Shown here: positions 10,820 through 18,972 of the stretch, piece after piece
Layout of the letters: each line of letters opens with the position of its first letter
How positions within the stretch are numbered: the stretch's first letter is position 1
Assembly (NCBI GenBank): GCA_035541215.1
Contig: DATKNV010000006.1
Coordinates: 1-54,734, forward strand
Length of the DNA stretch: 54,734 nucleotides
Reading direction: 5' to 3'
Source of the DNA: DASZHJ01 sp035541215
Lineage (GTDB): Bacteria; Pseudomonadota; Alphaproteobacteria; ATCC43930; CGMCC-115725
Notes under the pieces: generated by a model
Databases searched by the model: none
What the model was told of the DNA's origin: nothing
What the model saw: the letters and a program-made list of their open reading frames with translations, nothing else
Made by a program: the position numbers and the translations under genes

Positions 10820-12358
10820 ATGAGCGAGACCATCGTCCGGGGGAAATGGGTCGTGCGCGGGGTCCGGAACCGGCACCAAGCGGAGATCGTCGAGGACGGC
10901 GCGGTCCATCAGCGCGAGGGAACGATCGTGGCGGTCGGCTCCTACGACAGCATCCGGCGCGCCCACCCGCAGCTTCCGGTGCAGGGCTCCCCGGAGCACA
11001 TGATCCTGCCGGGCTTCGTCAACGCCCATCACCATGTGGGCCTGACTCCCTTGCAGATGGGCTCGCCGGATTACCCGCTGGAGCAGTGGCTTGCGAGCCG
11101 CATGGCGAGGCGGGACATCGACCTCTACCTCGACACGCTCTATTCCGCCTTCGAGATGATCGCCTCGGGCATCACGACCGTGCAGCACATCCACGGCTGG
11201 CTGCGCGGCCCGCTAGAGAATATCCAGCGCGGTGCGCGGCAAGTGCTCGATGCCTACCGTGCGATCGGCATGCGCGTCTCCTATTCCTTCGCGGTCCGCG
11301 AGCAAAACCGGCTCGTCCACGAGGCGGATGCGGATTTCGTGCGCCGCCTGCCGCCGGAGCTCGGAGCGGCCGTCGGAGAGCATCTCTCGGCGCTCGCGAT
11401 CCCCTTCGAGGATTACCTCCGCCTCTTCGACGACCTCCTGCGGGAGAGCCGCGGCGAGAGCCTGACACGCATCCAGCTCTCGCCCGCGAACCTTCATTGG
11501 TGCTCGGATGCGGCGCTCGTGGCGCTCAACGAGCGTGCGCAAAGTGCCGGCGTTCCCCTGCACATCCATCTCGTCGAGACCGCCTATCAGAAGGAATACG
11601 CGCGGCGCCGCACCGGCACCACCGCGCTGAAGCACCTGCATCGCCTCGGGCTGCTCGGGCCGAGGCTGACGCTCGGCCACGGCGTCTGGCTCACGGAAGA
11701 GGACATCGAGCTCGCCGCCGATACCGGCACCTGCATCTGCCACAACTGCAGCTCCAACTTGCGCCTGCGGAGCGGCGTGGCGCCGCTCAACGCGTTCGAG
11801 GCCAGGGGCATGGCGGTCGCGATGGGCCTCGACGAGGCCGGCATCAACGACGACCGCGACATGCTGCAGGAGATGCGGATGGTGCTGCGCCTCCATCGCG
11901 TGCCCGGCATGGACGATGGAGTCCCGACCTGCCCGCAGGTGCTGCGCATGGCGACCGAGCACGGCGCCGCCACCACGCCCTTCGGCAGCATGATCGGCCG
12001 CCTCGATCCCGGCCGCCTCTGCGACCTCGTGCTCGTCAACTGGCGCACGGCGACCTGGCCCTACCAGGACGAGGACGTGCCCGCGCTCGACGCCGTCCTG
12101 CAGCGCGCGAAGACCGCCGCGGTGGACGTCGTCGTGGTCGGCGGCGAGACCATCTACGAGAACGGCCGCTTCACGCGCGTCGACCGCGATGCCGTCCTCC
12201 GCGAGATCGCCGCCGCGCTCGGCCGCCCGCGCTCGCCGGCAGAGGAGCGCCGGCGCTCCATGGCGAAGGCCGTGCTCCCGCACGTGACGGAGTTCTATCG
12301 CGCCTATCTCAGCGAGGAGACCGGCGAGCCGTTCTACCGCCCGAGCGCCCGCCGCTGA
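10820..12358 (+). CDS. Amidohydrolase family protein (cytosine deaminase/TRZ-ATZ-like)
   Basis: 512 residues, slightly long for the family (about 450). Metal-site motifs are in order: H70-x-H72 in GFVNAHHHVG, HIHLVET with the third ligand region, GHGVWL with the fourth histidine, and GLDEAGINDDRDM replacing the common GTD-ass-N motif. This is the S-adenosylhomocysteine deaminase/8-oxoguanine deaminase/atrazine chlorohydrolase-like subgroup. The C-terminal composite domain (CDLVLVNW, VVVVGGETIYENGRF) is present, followed by an extra helical tail. The substrate is unknown. It faces convergently onto the methyltransferase gene with no gap; the two stop codons sit inside one perfect palindrome. 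Confidence 0.88.
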   Translation: MSETIVRGKWVVRGVRNRHQAEIVEDGAVHQREGTIVAVGSYDSIRRAHPQLPVQGSPEHMILPGFVNAHHHVGLTPLQMGSPDYPLEQWLASRMARRDIDLYLDTLYSAFEMIASGITTVQHIHGWLRGPLENIQRGARQVLDAYRAIGMRVSYSFAVREQNRLVHEADADFVRRLPPELGAAVGEHLSALAIPFEDYLRLFDDLLRESRGESLTRIQLSPANLHWCSDAALVALNERAQSAGVPLHIHLVETAYQKEYARRRTGTTALKHLHRLGLLGPRLTLGHGVWLTEEDIELAADTGTCICHNCSSNLRLRSGVAPLNAFEARGMAVAMGLDEAGINDDRDMLQEMRMVLRLHRVPGMDDGVPTCPQVLRMATEHGAATTPFGSMIGRLDPGRLCDLVLVNWRTATWPYQDEDVPALDAVLQRAKTAAVDVVVVGGETIYENGRFTRVDRDAVLREIAAALGRPRSPAEERRRSMAKAVLPHVTEFYRAYLSEETGEPFYRPSARR

Positions 12359-12964
12359 TCAGCGGCGGCGCGCGACGATGTGGAAGATATGCCAGTGCTT
12401 GGGCTTGCCGCGAGGGGTGACGGAGTCCGTCTCTTCCTCCTCGAAGAGCTCGACCTCGAGGTCCGCGAGAAGACGCTCGGCGTCCCCGCGAGTCATGTGG
12501 GTCATGCCGGGCCTGCCGACCCAGCCGTCCCGGTCGCCGTAGAGCTGGCCCGCAAAGCGGCCGCCGGGCTTCAGCGAGGCGACGATCCGCGACCAAAGCC
12601 CAGGAAAGCGCTCCCGCGGACAGATGGGAAGCGCGAAGCTCGAGTTGACGAGATCGGCCACGGGCCAGGCCGCGTCCTCGAAGCGCTCGCAACGGGTCTC
12701 GAGCCGCGCGCCCGGCGGCAAGTCCGGCCGCTGCCGGAGCCGCTCGATCGCCGCGGGCTCGGCGTCGATCGCGAGCACGGACCAGCCGCGGCGCAGCAAT
12801 TCGATCGTGTCCCGCCCGTCGCCGCTGCCGAGATCGACGGCGAAGCGCGGTCCCTCCGAGGCGCCGAAGCGCGCGAGCGCCTCGAGCAAGGTGCGCCGCG
12901 GCGGCCGGTCTGCCGTCGCAGCGTAGTACTCGGCCCAATCTCGGGGCTTGCGGTCGTCGGTCAT
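12359..12964 (-). CDS. Class I SAM-dependent methyltransferase
   Basis: 201 residues. The SAM-binding motif I is FAVDLGSGDGRDTIELLRRG (about 41-60), motif II SVLAIDAEPAAIERL, and later VNSSFALPIC and LKPGGRFAGQLYGDRDGW, all typical of a Rossmann methyltransferase of the methyltransf_25/TehB-like group. The substrate is unknown. It lies 13 bp downstream of the YihY-family gene on the same strand, so co-transcription is likely. Confidence 0.85.
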   Translation of the reverse strand: MTDDRKPRDWAEYYAATADRPPRRTLLEALARFGASEGPRFAVDLGSGDGRDTIELLRRGWSVLAIDAEPAAIERLRQRPDLPPGARLETRCERFEDAAWPVADLVNSSFALPICPRERFPGLWSRIVASLKPGGRFAGQLYGDRDGWVGRPGMTHMTRGDAERLLADLEVELFEEEETDSVTPRGKPKHWHIFHIVARRR

Positions 12965-12977
12965 GCACGGCCTCGCG

Positions 12978-13859
12978 TCACTGCCGGCGTCGCCTCGCCT
13001 TTCGGCGCTCGCCGCTGGCTTTGGCGATCTCCGCTCCGAACAGCAGGATTTGCGCGGAATAGTAGATCCACACCAGCAGCAGCACGAGCGCGCCTGCGGC
13101 GCGATAGGTCGACATCACGCCGCCGCCGCCGATGTAGAGGCCGATGAGGTATTTGCCGATCTCGAAGAGCACCGCCGAAGTGATCGCGCCGAGCCAGACG
13201 TCGCGCCACTCGACCCGCGTATCCGGCAGGATCCTGAACATCAGCGCGAAGAGCAGCGTCGGCATCGCCAAGGAGGTCGGCACGTCCACGGAGTCGAGCA
13301 GCGCGGTGAGCGAAGGCAGGTGTTTCCGGAGATAGTCCTCGGAGAGCGCGAGCCCCGCGGTGAGCGCGAGCGAGGCCGTCAGCAGCAAGCCGATCACGAG
13401 GATGAAGCAGAGGCTGCGCAGTCGCATCAGCAGCAGGCTCAGGACGCCGCTTACCTTGGGCCGCTCCGCCTTCCAGATCACGTTGAACGCGCCCTGCAGC
13501 TCCTCGAAGACGCCCGTCGCCGCGAGCACGAGGAACGCGATACCGATGATGGTCGCGACGATGCCGGAGCGGGTACTGCTGGCGTTGCGCAGCAAGGCCT
13601 GGACCGCGCCGGCGCTTTCCTCGCCCACGAGCGTCGCGATCTCCTCGAAGAGCGCGCCTTCCGCGGCTTGCTTGCCGTAGACGAGCCCGGCAACCGCGAT
13701 GACGAGGATCAAAAGCGGCCCCAAGGAGAAGACCGCGTAATAGGCGATCGCTGCGCCCATGGTGGCGGCGCGGTCGTTCAGCCAGCCGACCGCGGCCGCG
13801 CGGAGCACGAGCCAGCATTCGCGAGCGGCACCGAAAACGCTGCGCAAGCCCCCTCGCAT
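12978..13859 (-). CDS. YihY/virulence factor BrkB family inner-membrane protein
   Basis: 293 residues, usual length. About six hydrophobic segments are visible, including AIAYYAVFSLGPLLILVIAV, GIVATIIGIAFLVLAATGVF and AGALVLLLVWIYYSAQILLF. The family signature FxLxPLL and the end motif YSAQILLFGAEIAKA are clear. These proteins were once called ribonuclease BN, which is incorrect; function is unsettled (possible transport or flippase role). First gene of a two-gene minus-strand unit with the methyltransferase. Confidence 0.92.
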   Translation of the reverse strand: MRGGLRSVFGAARECWLVLRAAAVGWLNDRAATMGAAIAYYAVFSLGPLLILVIAVAGLVYGKQAAEGALFEEIATLVGEESAGAVQALLRNASSTRSGIVATIIGIAFLVLAATGVFEELQGAFNVIWKAERPKVSGVLSLLLMRLRSLCFILVIGLLLTASLALTAGLALSEDYLRKHLPSLTALLDSVDVPTSLAMPTLLFALMFRILPDTRVEWRDVWLGAITSAVLFEIGKYLIGLYIGGGGVMSTYRAAGALVLLLVWIYYSAQILLFGAEIAKASGERRKARRRRQ

Positions 13860-13932
13860 CGGCGGAAATCCAAGGCTTCAGATCACCGCGCCGCGCGCTC
13901 GGGCGCGGCAGGAAACCGTTGGAGGCGTCCCG

Positions 13933-16227
13933 CTACTCCACCAATTCCGGCTCTTTCCGCGAGGGCTGCGGCGGGGCTTCCTCGAAGGTGAAAGCGAGCT
14001 TGTCGCCCTGCACCCGGACGTGCACGACGCCGCCCTTGACGAGCTTGCCGAAGAGGAGCTCCTCCGCGAGCGGCTTCTTGACGTGCTCCTGGATGATCCG
14101 CGCCAAGGGGCGCGCGCCGAAGAGCTTGTCGTAGCCCTTCTCGCCCAGCCACTTCCGCGCGGCGTCGTCGAGCTCGATGGTGACGTTGCGGTCGGCGAGC
14201 TGGTCCTCGAGCTGGAGCACGAACTTGTCGACGACGCGGCCGATGGTTTCCGGCGTCAGCGACGAGAAGGAGATCACGGCGTCGAGGCGGTTGCGGAACT
14301 CCGGGGTGAAGAGCCGGTTGATCGCTTCCTCGTCCTCGCCGATGCGGACCTCCGCGCCGAAGCCGATCGCGGGCTTGGCGAGGTCGGCGGCGCCGGCATT
14401 CGTCGTCATGATGAGGATCACGTTGCGGAAATCCACGGTCTTGCCGTTGTGGTCCGTGAGCTTCCCGTAATCCATCACCTGCAGCAGGATGTTAAAGAGG
14501 TCGGGATGCGCCTTCTCGATCTCGTCGAGCAGCAGCACCGAATGCGGACGCTGGTCGATTGCGTCGGTCAGGAGCCCGCCCTGGTCGAATCCGACGTAGC
14601 CCGGGGGCGCGCCGATGAGGCGCGAGACCGTGTGGCGCTCCATGTACTCGGACATGTCGAAGCGCGTGAGCTCGATCCCGAGCGTGCGCGCGAGCTGGCG
14701 CGCGACCTCGGTCTTGCCGACGCCGGTCGGGCCCGAGAAGAGGTAGCAGCCGATGGGCTTCTCCGGCTCCCTGAGGCCCGCGCGCGCGAGCTTGATCGCG
14801 GCGACCAGCGTCTCGATCGCCCTGTCCTGGCCGAAGACCATGGTCTTGAGGTCGCGATCGAGGTTCCTGAGCGTCTCCTTGTCGTCGCGCGATACGCTCT
14901 TCGGGGGGATGCGCGCCATGGTCGCGACCACCGCCTCGACTTCCTTGACGGTGATCGTCTTGCGCCGCCGGCTCTCCGGCAGCAGCATCTGCGCCGCGCC
15001 CACCTCGTCGATCACGTCGATCGCCTTGTCCGGGAGCTTCCTGTCGTTGATGTAGCGGTAGGAGAGCTCGACCGCTGCGCGGATCGCGTCCGCGGTGTAG
15101 CGGACCTTGTGGTGGCGCTCGTAGTAGGGCTTGAGGCCGCGGAGTATCTTGACGGAATCCTCCACCGTGGGCTCGTTCACGTCGATCTTCTGGAAGCGCC
15201 GCACCAGCGCGCGGTCCTTCTCGAAGTAGTTCCGGTATTCCTTGTAGGTCGTGGAGCCGATGCAGCGGATGTTGCCGCTGGCGAGCGCGGGCTTCAGCAG
15301 GTTCGAGGCATCCATCGCGCCGCCCGAGGTGGCGCCGGCGCCGATCACGGTGTGGATCTCGTCGATGAAAAGGATGGCGCCGGGGATCGCCTCGAGCTCG
15401 CCGAGCACGGCCTTGAGGCGCTCCTCGAAATCGCCGCGGTAGCGCGTGCCCGCGAGGAGCGCGCCCATGTCGAGCGCGAAGATCTGCGCGCCCTGCAGCA
15501 CGTCTGGTACCTCGCGCTGCACGATGCGGCGCGCGAGGCCCTCCGCGATTGCGGTCTTGCCGACGCCGGGATCGCCGACGTAGAGCGGGTTGTTCTTGGA
15601 GCGGCGGCAGAGGATCTGGATCGTGCGCTCGACCTCGGCCTCGCGGCCGATCAGCGGGTCGATCTTGCCGCTCTTCGCCTTCTTGTTGAGGTTCACGCAG
15701 TAGCTGTCGAGTGAATCGTGGTTGCGCTTGGAGGGCTTCTCGAGCCTCTCCTCCTCGTCCGCGCCCTGGACGCGGCGCGTCTCCGAGCGGCCCGGTGCCT
15801 TGGCGATGCCGTGCGAGATGTAGTTCACGGCATCGAAGCGCGTCATGTCCTGCTCCTGCAGGAAATAGACGGCGTGGCTCTCGCGCTCCGCGAACATCGC
15901 GACGAGCACGTTGGCGCCCGTCACCTCCTCCCGTCCGGAGGACTGCACGTGGATCGCCGCGCGCTGCAGCACGCGCTGGAAGCTCGCGGTGGGCTTCGCG
16001 TCGTCGCCGTGCGAGGAGACGAGATTCGCGAGCTCGTTGTCGACGTAGCCCAGGAGATCGCGGCGCAGCTTCTCGAGATCGACGGTGCAGGCGCGCAGCA
16101 CCGCCACCGCATCCTGGTCCTCGGTCAGCGCGAGCAGCAGGTGCTCGAGCGTCGCGTACTCGTGCCGCCGCTGATTGGCGTGCCCGAGGGCGCGGTGGAG
16201 CGTCTTCTCAAGATTGCGCGAAAGCAT
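13933..16227 (-). CDS. clpA: ATP-dependent Clp protease ATP-binding subunit ClpA
   Basis: 764 residues, as expected for ClpA. Order: N-terminal double Clp_N repeat (LSRNLEKTLHRALGHANQRR, where ClpS and substrates bind), AAA+ module 1 with Walker A GDPGVGKTAIAEGLA and Walker B ILFIDEIHTVIG, AAA+ module 2 with Walker A GPTGVGKTEVARQLA and Walker B VLLLDEIEKAHPD, and the C-terminal D2-small domain. There is no ClpB-type middle coiled coil. ClpA unfolds substrates for ClpP; clpP is not in the window. It sits 54 bp downstream of clpS on the same strand, the common alphaproteobacterial arrangement. Confidence 0.97.
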   Translation of the reverse strand: MLSRNLEKTLHRALGHANQRRHEYATLEHLLLALTEDQDAVAVLRACTVDLEKLRRDLLGYVDNELANLVSSHGDDAKPTASFQRVLQRAAIHVQSSGREEVTGANVLVAMFAERESHAVYFLQEQDMTRFDAVNYISHGIAKAPGRSETRRVQGADEEERLEKPSKRNHDSLDSYCVNLNKKAKSGKIDPLIGREAEVERTIQILCRRSKNNPLYVGDPGVGKTAIAEGLARRIVQREVPDVLQGAQIFALDMGALLAGTRYRGDFEERLKAVLGELEAIPGAILFIDEIHTVIGAGATSGGAMDASNLLKPALASGNIRCIGSTTYKEYRNYFEKDRALVRRFQKIDVNEPTVEDSVKILRGLKPYYERHHKVRYTADAIRAAVELSYRYINDRKLPDKAIDVIDEVGAAQMLLPESRRRKTITVKEVEAVVATMARIPPKSVSRDDKETLRNLDRDLKTMVFGQDRAIETLVAAIKLARAGLREPEKPIGCYLFSGPTGVGKTEVARQLARTLGIELTRFDMSEYMERHTVSRLIGAPPGYVGFDQGGLLTDAIDQRPHSVLLLDEIEKAHPDLFNILLQVMDYGKLTDHNGKTVDFRNVILIMTTNAGAADLAKPAIGFGAEVRIGEDEEAINRLFTPEFRNRLDAVISFSSLTPETIGRVVDKFVLQLEDQLADRNVTIELDDAARKWLGEKGYDKLFGARPLARIIQEHVKKPLAEELLFGKLVKGGVVHVRVQGDKLAFTFEEAPPQPSRKEPELVE

Positions 16228-16281
16228 GAACGCGTTTTCCTCTTCCTGAACCGCCGGAGCTCGTCTCGTGCCCGACCCAGA

Positions 16282-16608
16282 TCATTCCTTTTCCAAGGTG
16301 CATTGCAGCGGATGCTGGTGCTGCCGTGCGAAATCCATCACCTGCGTCACCTTCGTCTCCGCGATCTCGTAGGTGTAGACGCCGCAGATGCCGACGCCGC
16401 GGCGATGAACGTGCATCATGATGCGCGTCGCCTCCTCGCGGGTCTTCGCGAAGAAGCGCTCGAGGATGTGCACGACGAATTCCATCGGCGTGTAGTCGTC
16501 GTTGAGCATGAGGACCTTGTACATCGACGGCTTCTTCGTCTTGGGCTTGGCCTTGACGATGACGCCGGTCGCCGGTCCTTCTCCATTGCGTTTCTCGGTA
16601 TCGCTCAT
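16282..16608 (-). CDS. clpS: ATP-dependent Clp protease adapter ClpS
   Basis: 108 residues with a flexible lysine-rich N-terminal tail and the ClpS core: MYKVLMLNDDYTPMEFVV, the helix FFAKTREEATRIMMHVHRRG and the end KVTQVMDFARQHQHPLQCTL. The NDDYTPM motif and the helix histidine form the pocket that recognises N-end-rule residues. It delivers substrates to ClpA, encoded immediately downstream. Confidence 0.96.
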   Translation of the reverse strand: MSDTEKRNGEGPATGVIVKAKPKTKKPSMYKVLMLNDDYTPMEFVVHILERFFAKTREEATRIMMHVHRRGVGICGVYTYEIAETKVTQVMDFARQHQHPLQCTLEKE

Positions 16609-16779
16609 GGTGCTCGGCCGAAACTCGCCTCACGTCTGCGTAGTGCTCCCCATGATATTGGCATCCGCGCGCTCAAAGGAAGCGCTTTCCTCGATCCCAT
16701 TACGGCCATCGCCGGAGACCGGCGCCATGCTTGCGACAGCATGCCGCGATGGGGTTAACGCCGGCATAAATGCCGGATG

Positions 16780-16817
16780 CCAAAAAGAAATGCCCGGCGG
16801 AGCGGCTCCGCCGGGCA
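16780..16817 (-). terminator. Rho-independent terminator of the phasin gene
   Basis: Near-perfect GC-rich hairpin (16791-16803 with 16805-16817). Read on the minus strand it is followed by a T-rich run (16790 to 16782). It lies 24 bp beyond the phasin stop codon. Confidence 0.8.
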
Positions 16818-16840
16818 GCGTCATTTCCGGTGTGGTCCGC

Positions 16841-17314
16841 TCAGGCCCGAAGCGGCCGCGGCGGCGCGGAGAACGCGCGCTCGAGGCGTGCTCCGAAGGG
16901 CTCGTAGACCTCGCTTGCGGTCTCGAAAACGAGCTCCGAGAGCCGCATCGCGCCCGCGACCAGGCGATCGACGCAGGCCCTTGCAAAATCGCCATTAAGC
17001 GCCGCCACATCGGCGATCGTGCGGGCATCGAGGAGCGCTGCGGCGGTGCCCGCTCCGTCCTCGAGCGTGCCCCTTGCGATCCCCGCGAGCTCGAGGCCGA
17101 TCCGCGTCATCCCCTCGCTCAGCGCCGAATTGACCGCGGTAAAGACCGCGAGGTTCTCCTTGGCGAGGCTCGAGGCATCGCGAAAGACGCCGACGATCTC
17201 GCTTTCCATGGGAGGGATCCCCGTGGCAATGGGCGCCGGCAATGCGGGCGCGGGGATCGGGGCTTCGGGCGCTCGCGCCATAGGCGTCGATTTCTTGCGG
17301 GGCTTCGTGCTCAT
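16841..17314 (-). CDS. Phasin family protein
   Basis: 157 residues from the ATG at 17314, which has AGGAG 10 nt upstream; the frame stays open further upstream but that part is promoter-like. A short basic and proline/alanine-rich leader is followed by an all-helical phasin domain (about 45-145): ASSLAKENLAVFTAVNSALS, GMTRIGLELAGIARGTLEDG, and VDRLVAGAMRLSELVFETAS. Phasins coat polyhydroxyalkanoate granules. The promoter carries TGC-type palindromes that look like operators of the granule-sensing repressor PhaR. The 3-hydroxybutyrate dehydrogenase at the window's right end fits PHB metabolism. Confidence 0.85.
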   Translation of the reverse strand: MSTKPRKKSTPMARAPEAPIPAPALPAPIATGIPPMESEIVGVFRDASSLAKENLAVFTAVNSALSEGMTRIGLELAGIARGTLEDGAGTAAALLDARTIADVAALNGDFARACVDRLVAGAMRLSELVFETASEVYEPFGARLERAFSAPPRPLRA

Positions 17315-17382
17315 CCTGGCGCTACGCTCCTGCTGGAATGGTACCGGCGGCGCCGCTCGGCGATGGCGGCGCCAAACTCGTC

Positions 17383-17433
17383 TTGCTGCAATGCAACATT
17401 GCCCGACTATAGCGGACCTGCCATGCCCCGCAA
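17383..17433 (-). promoter_or_regulatory. Phasin promoter with overlapping TGCAATGCA palindrome
   Basis: On the minus strand, TTGCGG (17433-17428) and TATAGT (17411-17406) are separated by 16 bp, a good sigma-70-type pair pointing to the phasin gene. Directly downstream, across the predicted start site, lies TTGCTGCAATGCAA (plus-strand 17383-17396), a TGC/GCA palindrome of the kind bound by PhaR. Repression by blocking initiation is inferred. Confidence 0.55.
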
Positions 17434-17464
17434 GCGCTTTCGCAGAATCAGCCCTCGGCTTCCA

Positions 17465-17482
17465 TTGCAATGCAATGCGCAA
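17465..17482. promoter_or_regulatory. Second TGC/GCA palindromic array, candidate PhaR operator
   Basis: TTGCAATGCAATGCGCAA is a run of overlapping TGCNNTGC/GCA units, about 32 bp upstream of the phasin -35. It repeats the core found at the start site and so looks like a second operator of the same regulator. Confidence 0.45.
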
Positions 17483-17544
17483 CCTGCGCGGGGGAATGCG
17501 CAGGGCTTAAGCATCGTTTAATCCATAGGATTCAATATGCTCGA

Positions 17545-17601
17545 TAGGAAATTTAGAGCGGGGACTCCGGTTTTCATGGACAGAGAGTCCGGAATTTCCT
17601 A
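17545..17601. repeat. Nested inverted repeats upstream of the D,D-carboxypeptidase gene
   Basis: TAGGAAATT (17545-17553) pairs with AATTTCCTA (17593-17601), and inside it GGACTC (17562-17567) pairs with GAGTCC (17585-17590). The 57-nt structure is AT-richer than its surroundings and ends 81 bp before the chosen start at 17683. It may be an operator or a leader RNA structure. Confidence 0.5.
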
Positions 17602-17682
17602 CGGTTTTCACACCTGGGGCCGAATCGCGGCGGAACCTTGGCGGAGGACGGGCGGGTGAGATTGGAACGGCAGGGAAGCGGG

Positions 17683-18948
17683 ATGCGCCCGGGGAGCCGG
17701 ATTTGGCTCGCCCTCGCCGTTGCGTGCCTCTCCCTGTTCCTGCTCGCGCCTGCGGTAGAAGCGCGCACGAAGTCGCACGGAGGCGCCGGCAAGCCGCAGC
17801 TCACCTCGATCGTGATCGATGCCGAGACGGGTCAGGTCGTCAGCGAATCGAACGCCGACGCTCCGCATTACCCGGCCTCGCTCACGAAGATGATGACGCT
17901 CTACCTCATCTTCGACGCGCTGGAGAAGCATCGCATCCGGCTCGAGACGGAATTCACGGTTTCCGCCCACGCCGCGAGCATGTCGCCGACGAAGCTCGGG
18001 CTGCAGGCCGGCGAGACCATCGCCGTCCGCGACATCATCCTGGGCCTCGTCACGCAATCCGCGAACGACGCGGCGGTGGTGGCGGCCGAGGGCCTCGCGG
18101 GCAGCGAAGACGCCTTCGCCGAGCGCATGACCGCCAAGGCGCACGCGCTCGGCATGACGCACACCCATTTCAGCAACGCCTCCGGCCTCCCCGATCCCGA
18201 CCAGGTCACGACCGCGCGCGACCTCGCGACGCTGGCGCGCGCGCTCTATCGCGACTTCCCGCAGGAGTATGCGAATTTCGCGACGCAGGAATTCATGTTC
18301 CGCGGCGTCGTCTACACCAACCACAATCATCTCATGGATAGGTTCGCGGGGATGGACGGCATCAAGACCGGCTACATCCGCGCCTCCGGGTTCAACCTCG
18401 CGGCATCGGCCGTGCGCGAGAACCGGCGCTTGATCGGCGTCGTCATGGGCGGCGAGAGCAGTCGCGCGCGCGACAACAAGATGGCGGAGCTGCTGAACGC
18501 GGGCTTCGGCCAGAGCACCGGCGATCCGATCGCCGCGCTCGCCTCTGCGACAGACGCCGCCGAGAACCGCAGCTTCAACGAGCGCGCGGCCCGAGTGCTG
18601 CGTCACCTTTCGCCGGTGAGCTCTGCCGAGGCGGCGGTGCCGCAGACGCGCAAGCCCATCCGCGGCGGCCAATCCGAGAGCGAGAGCTGGGGCATCCAGG
18701 TCGGCGCCTTCAGCCAGCGCGCGGGCGCCGCGCGCGCCGCGCAAGAGGCGTTGGCCGCTCTCCCCTGGGCCAAGGGCAAGAGCGTGGCCGTGGTCGCTCC
18801 CAATTCGGGCGAGAAATCGCGCTTCTACCGCGCCCGCATCGTGGGATTCACCGCGAAGGAAGCCGAGCGCGCCTGCCAGACGCTGCACCAGAAGCGCGCG
18901 GCCTGCAACGTCGTCAATCCCAGCACGGTCCGCGTCGCCCAGCGCTGA
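17683..18948 (+). CDS. D-alanyl-D-alanine carboxypeptidase (PBP5/6 type) with C-terminal SPOR domain
   Basis: 421 residues from the ATG at 17683 (AGGGA upstream; longer TTG/GTG starts exist). A signal peptide (about 1-27, ending VEA-RT) precedes a peptidase S11 domain with all three active-site motifs: S66-L-T-K69, S126-A-N128 and K228-T-G230. The usual PBP5 C-terminal amphipathic anchor is replaced by a SPOR domain (about 338-421, SWGIQVGAFSQ through NVVNPSTVRV), which binds denuded septal peptidoglycan. The enzyme trims pentapeptide side chains in the periplasm and is probably directed to the division site. This fusion is common in Alphaproteobacteria. Confidence 0.93.
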   Translation: MRPGSRIWLALAVACLSLFLLAPAVEARTKSHGGAGKPQLTSIVIDAETGQVVSESNADAPHYPASLTKMMTLYLIFDALEKHRIRLETEFTVSAHAASMSPTKLGLQAGETIAVRDIILGLVTQSANDAAVVAAEGLAGSEDAFAERMTAKAHALGMTHTHFSNASGLPDPDQVTTARDLATLARALYRDFPQEYANFATQEFMFRGVVYTNHNHLMDRFAGMDGIKTGYIRASGFNLAASAVRENRRLIGVVMGGESSRARDNKMAELLNAGFGQSTGDPIAALASATDAAENRSFNERAARVLRHLSPVSSAEAAVPQTRKPIRGGQSESESWGIQVGAFSQRAGAARAAQEALAALPWAKGKSVAVVAPNSGEKSRFYRARIVGFTAKEAERACQTLHQKRAACNVVNPSTVRVAQR

Positions 18949-18972
18949 GCGAGCGGCACCTCTCCGGAAAAA

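Noticed and set aside
9727..12420. An 897-residue plus-strand frame across the CoA-transferase and amidohydrolase genes
   Set aside because: It runs antisense to one good gene and out of frame with another and has low-complexity composition, so it is a GC artefact.
13759..15714. A 651-residue plus-strand frame over clpA
   Set aside because: It is antisense to clpA, with no recognisable domain and biased composition.
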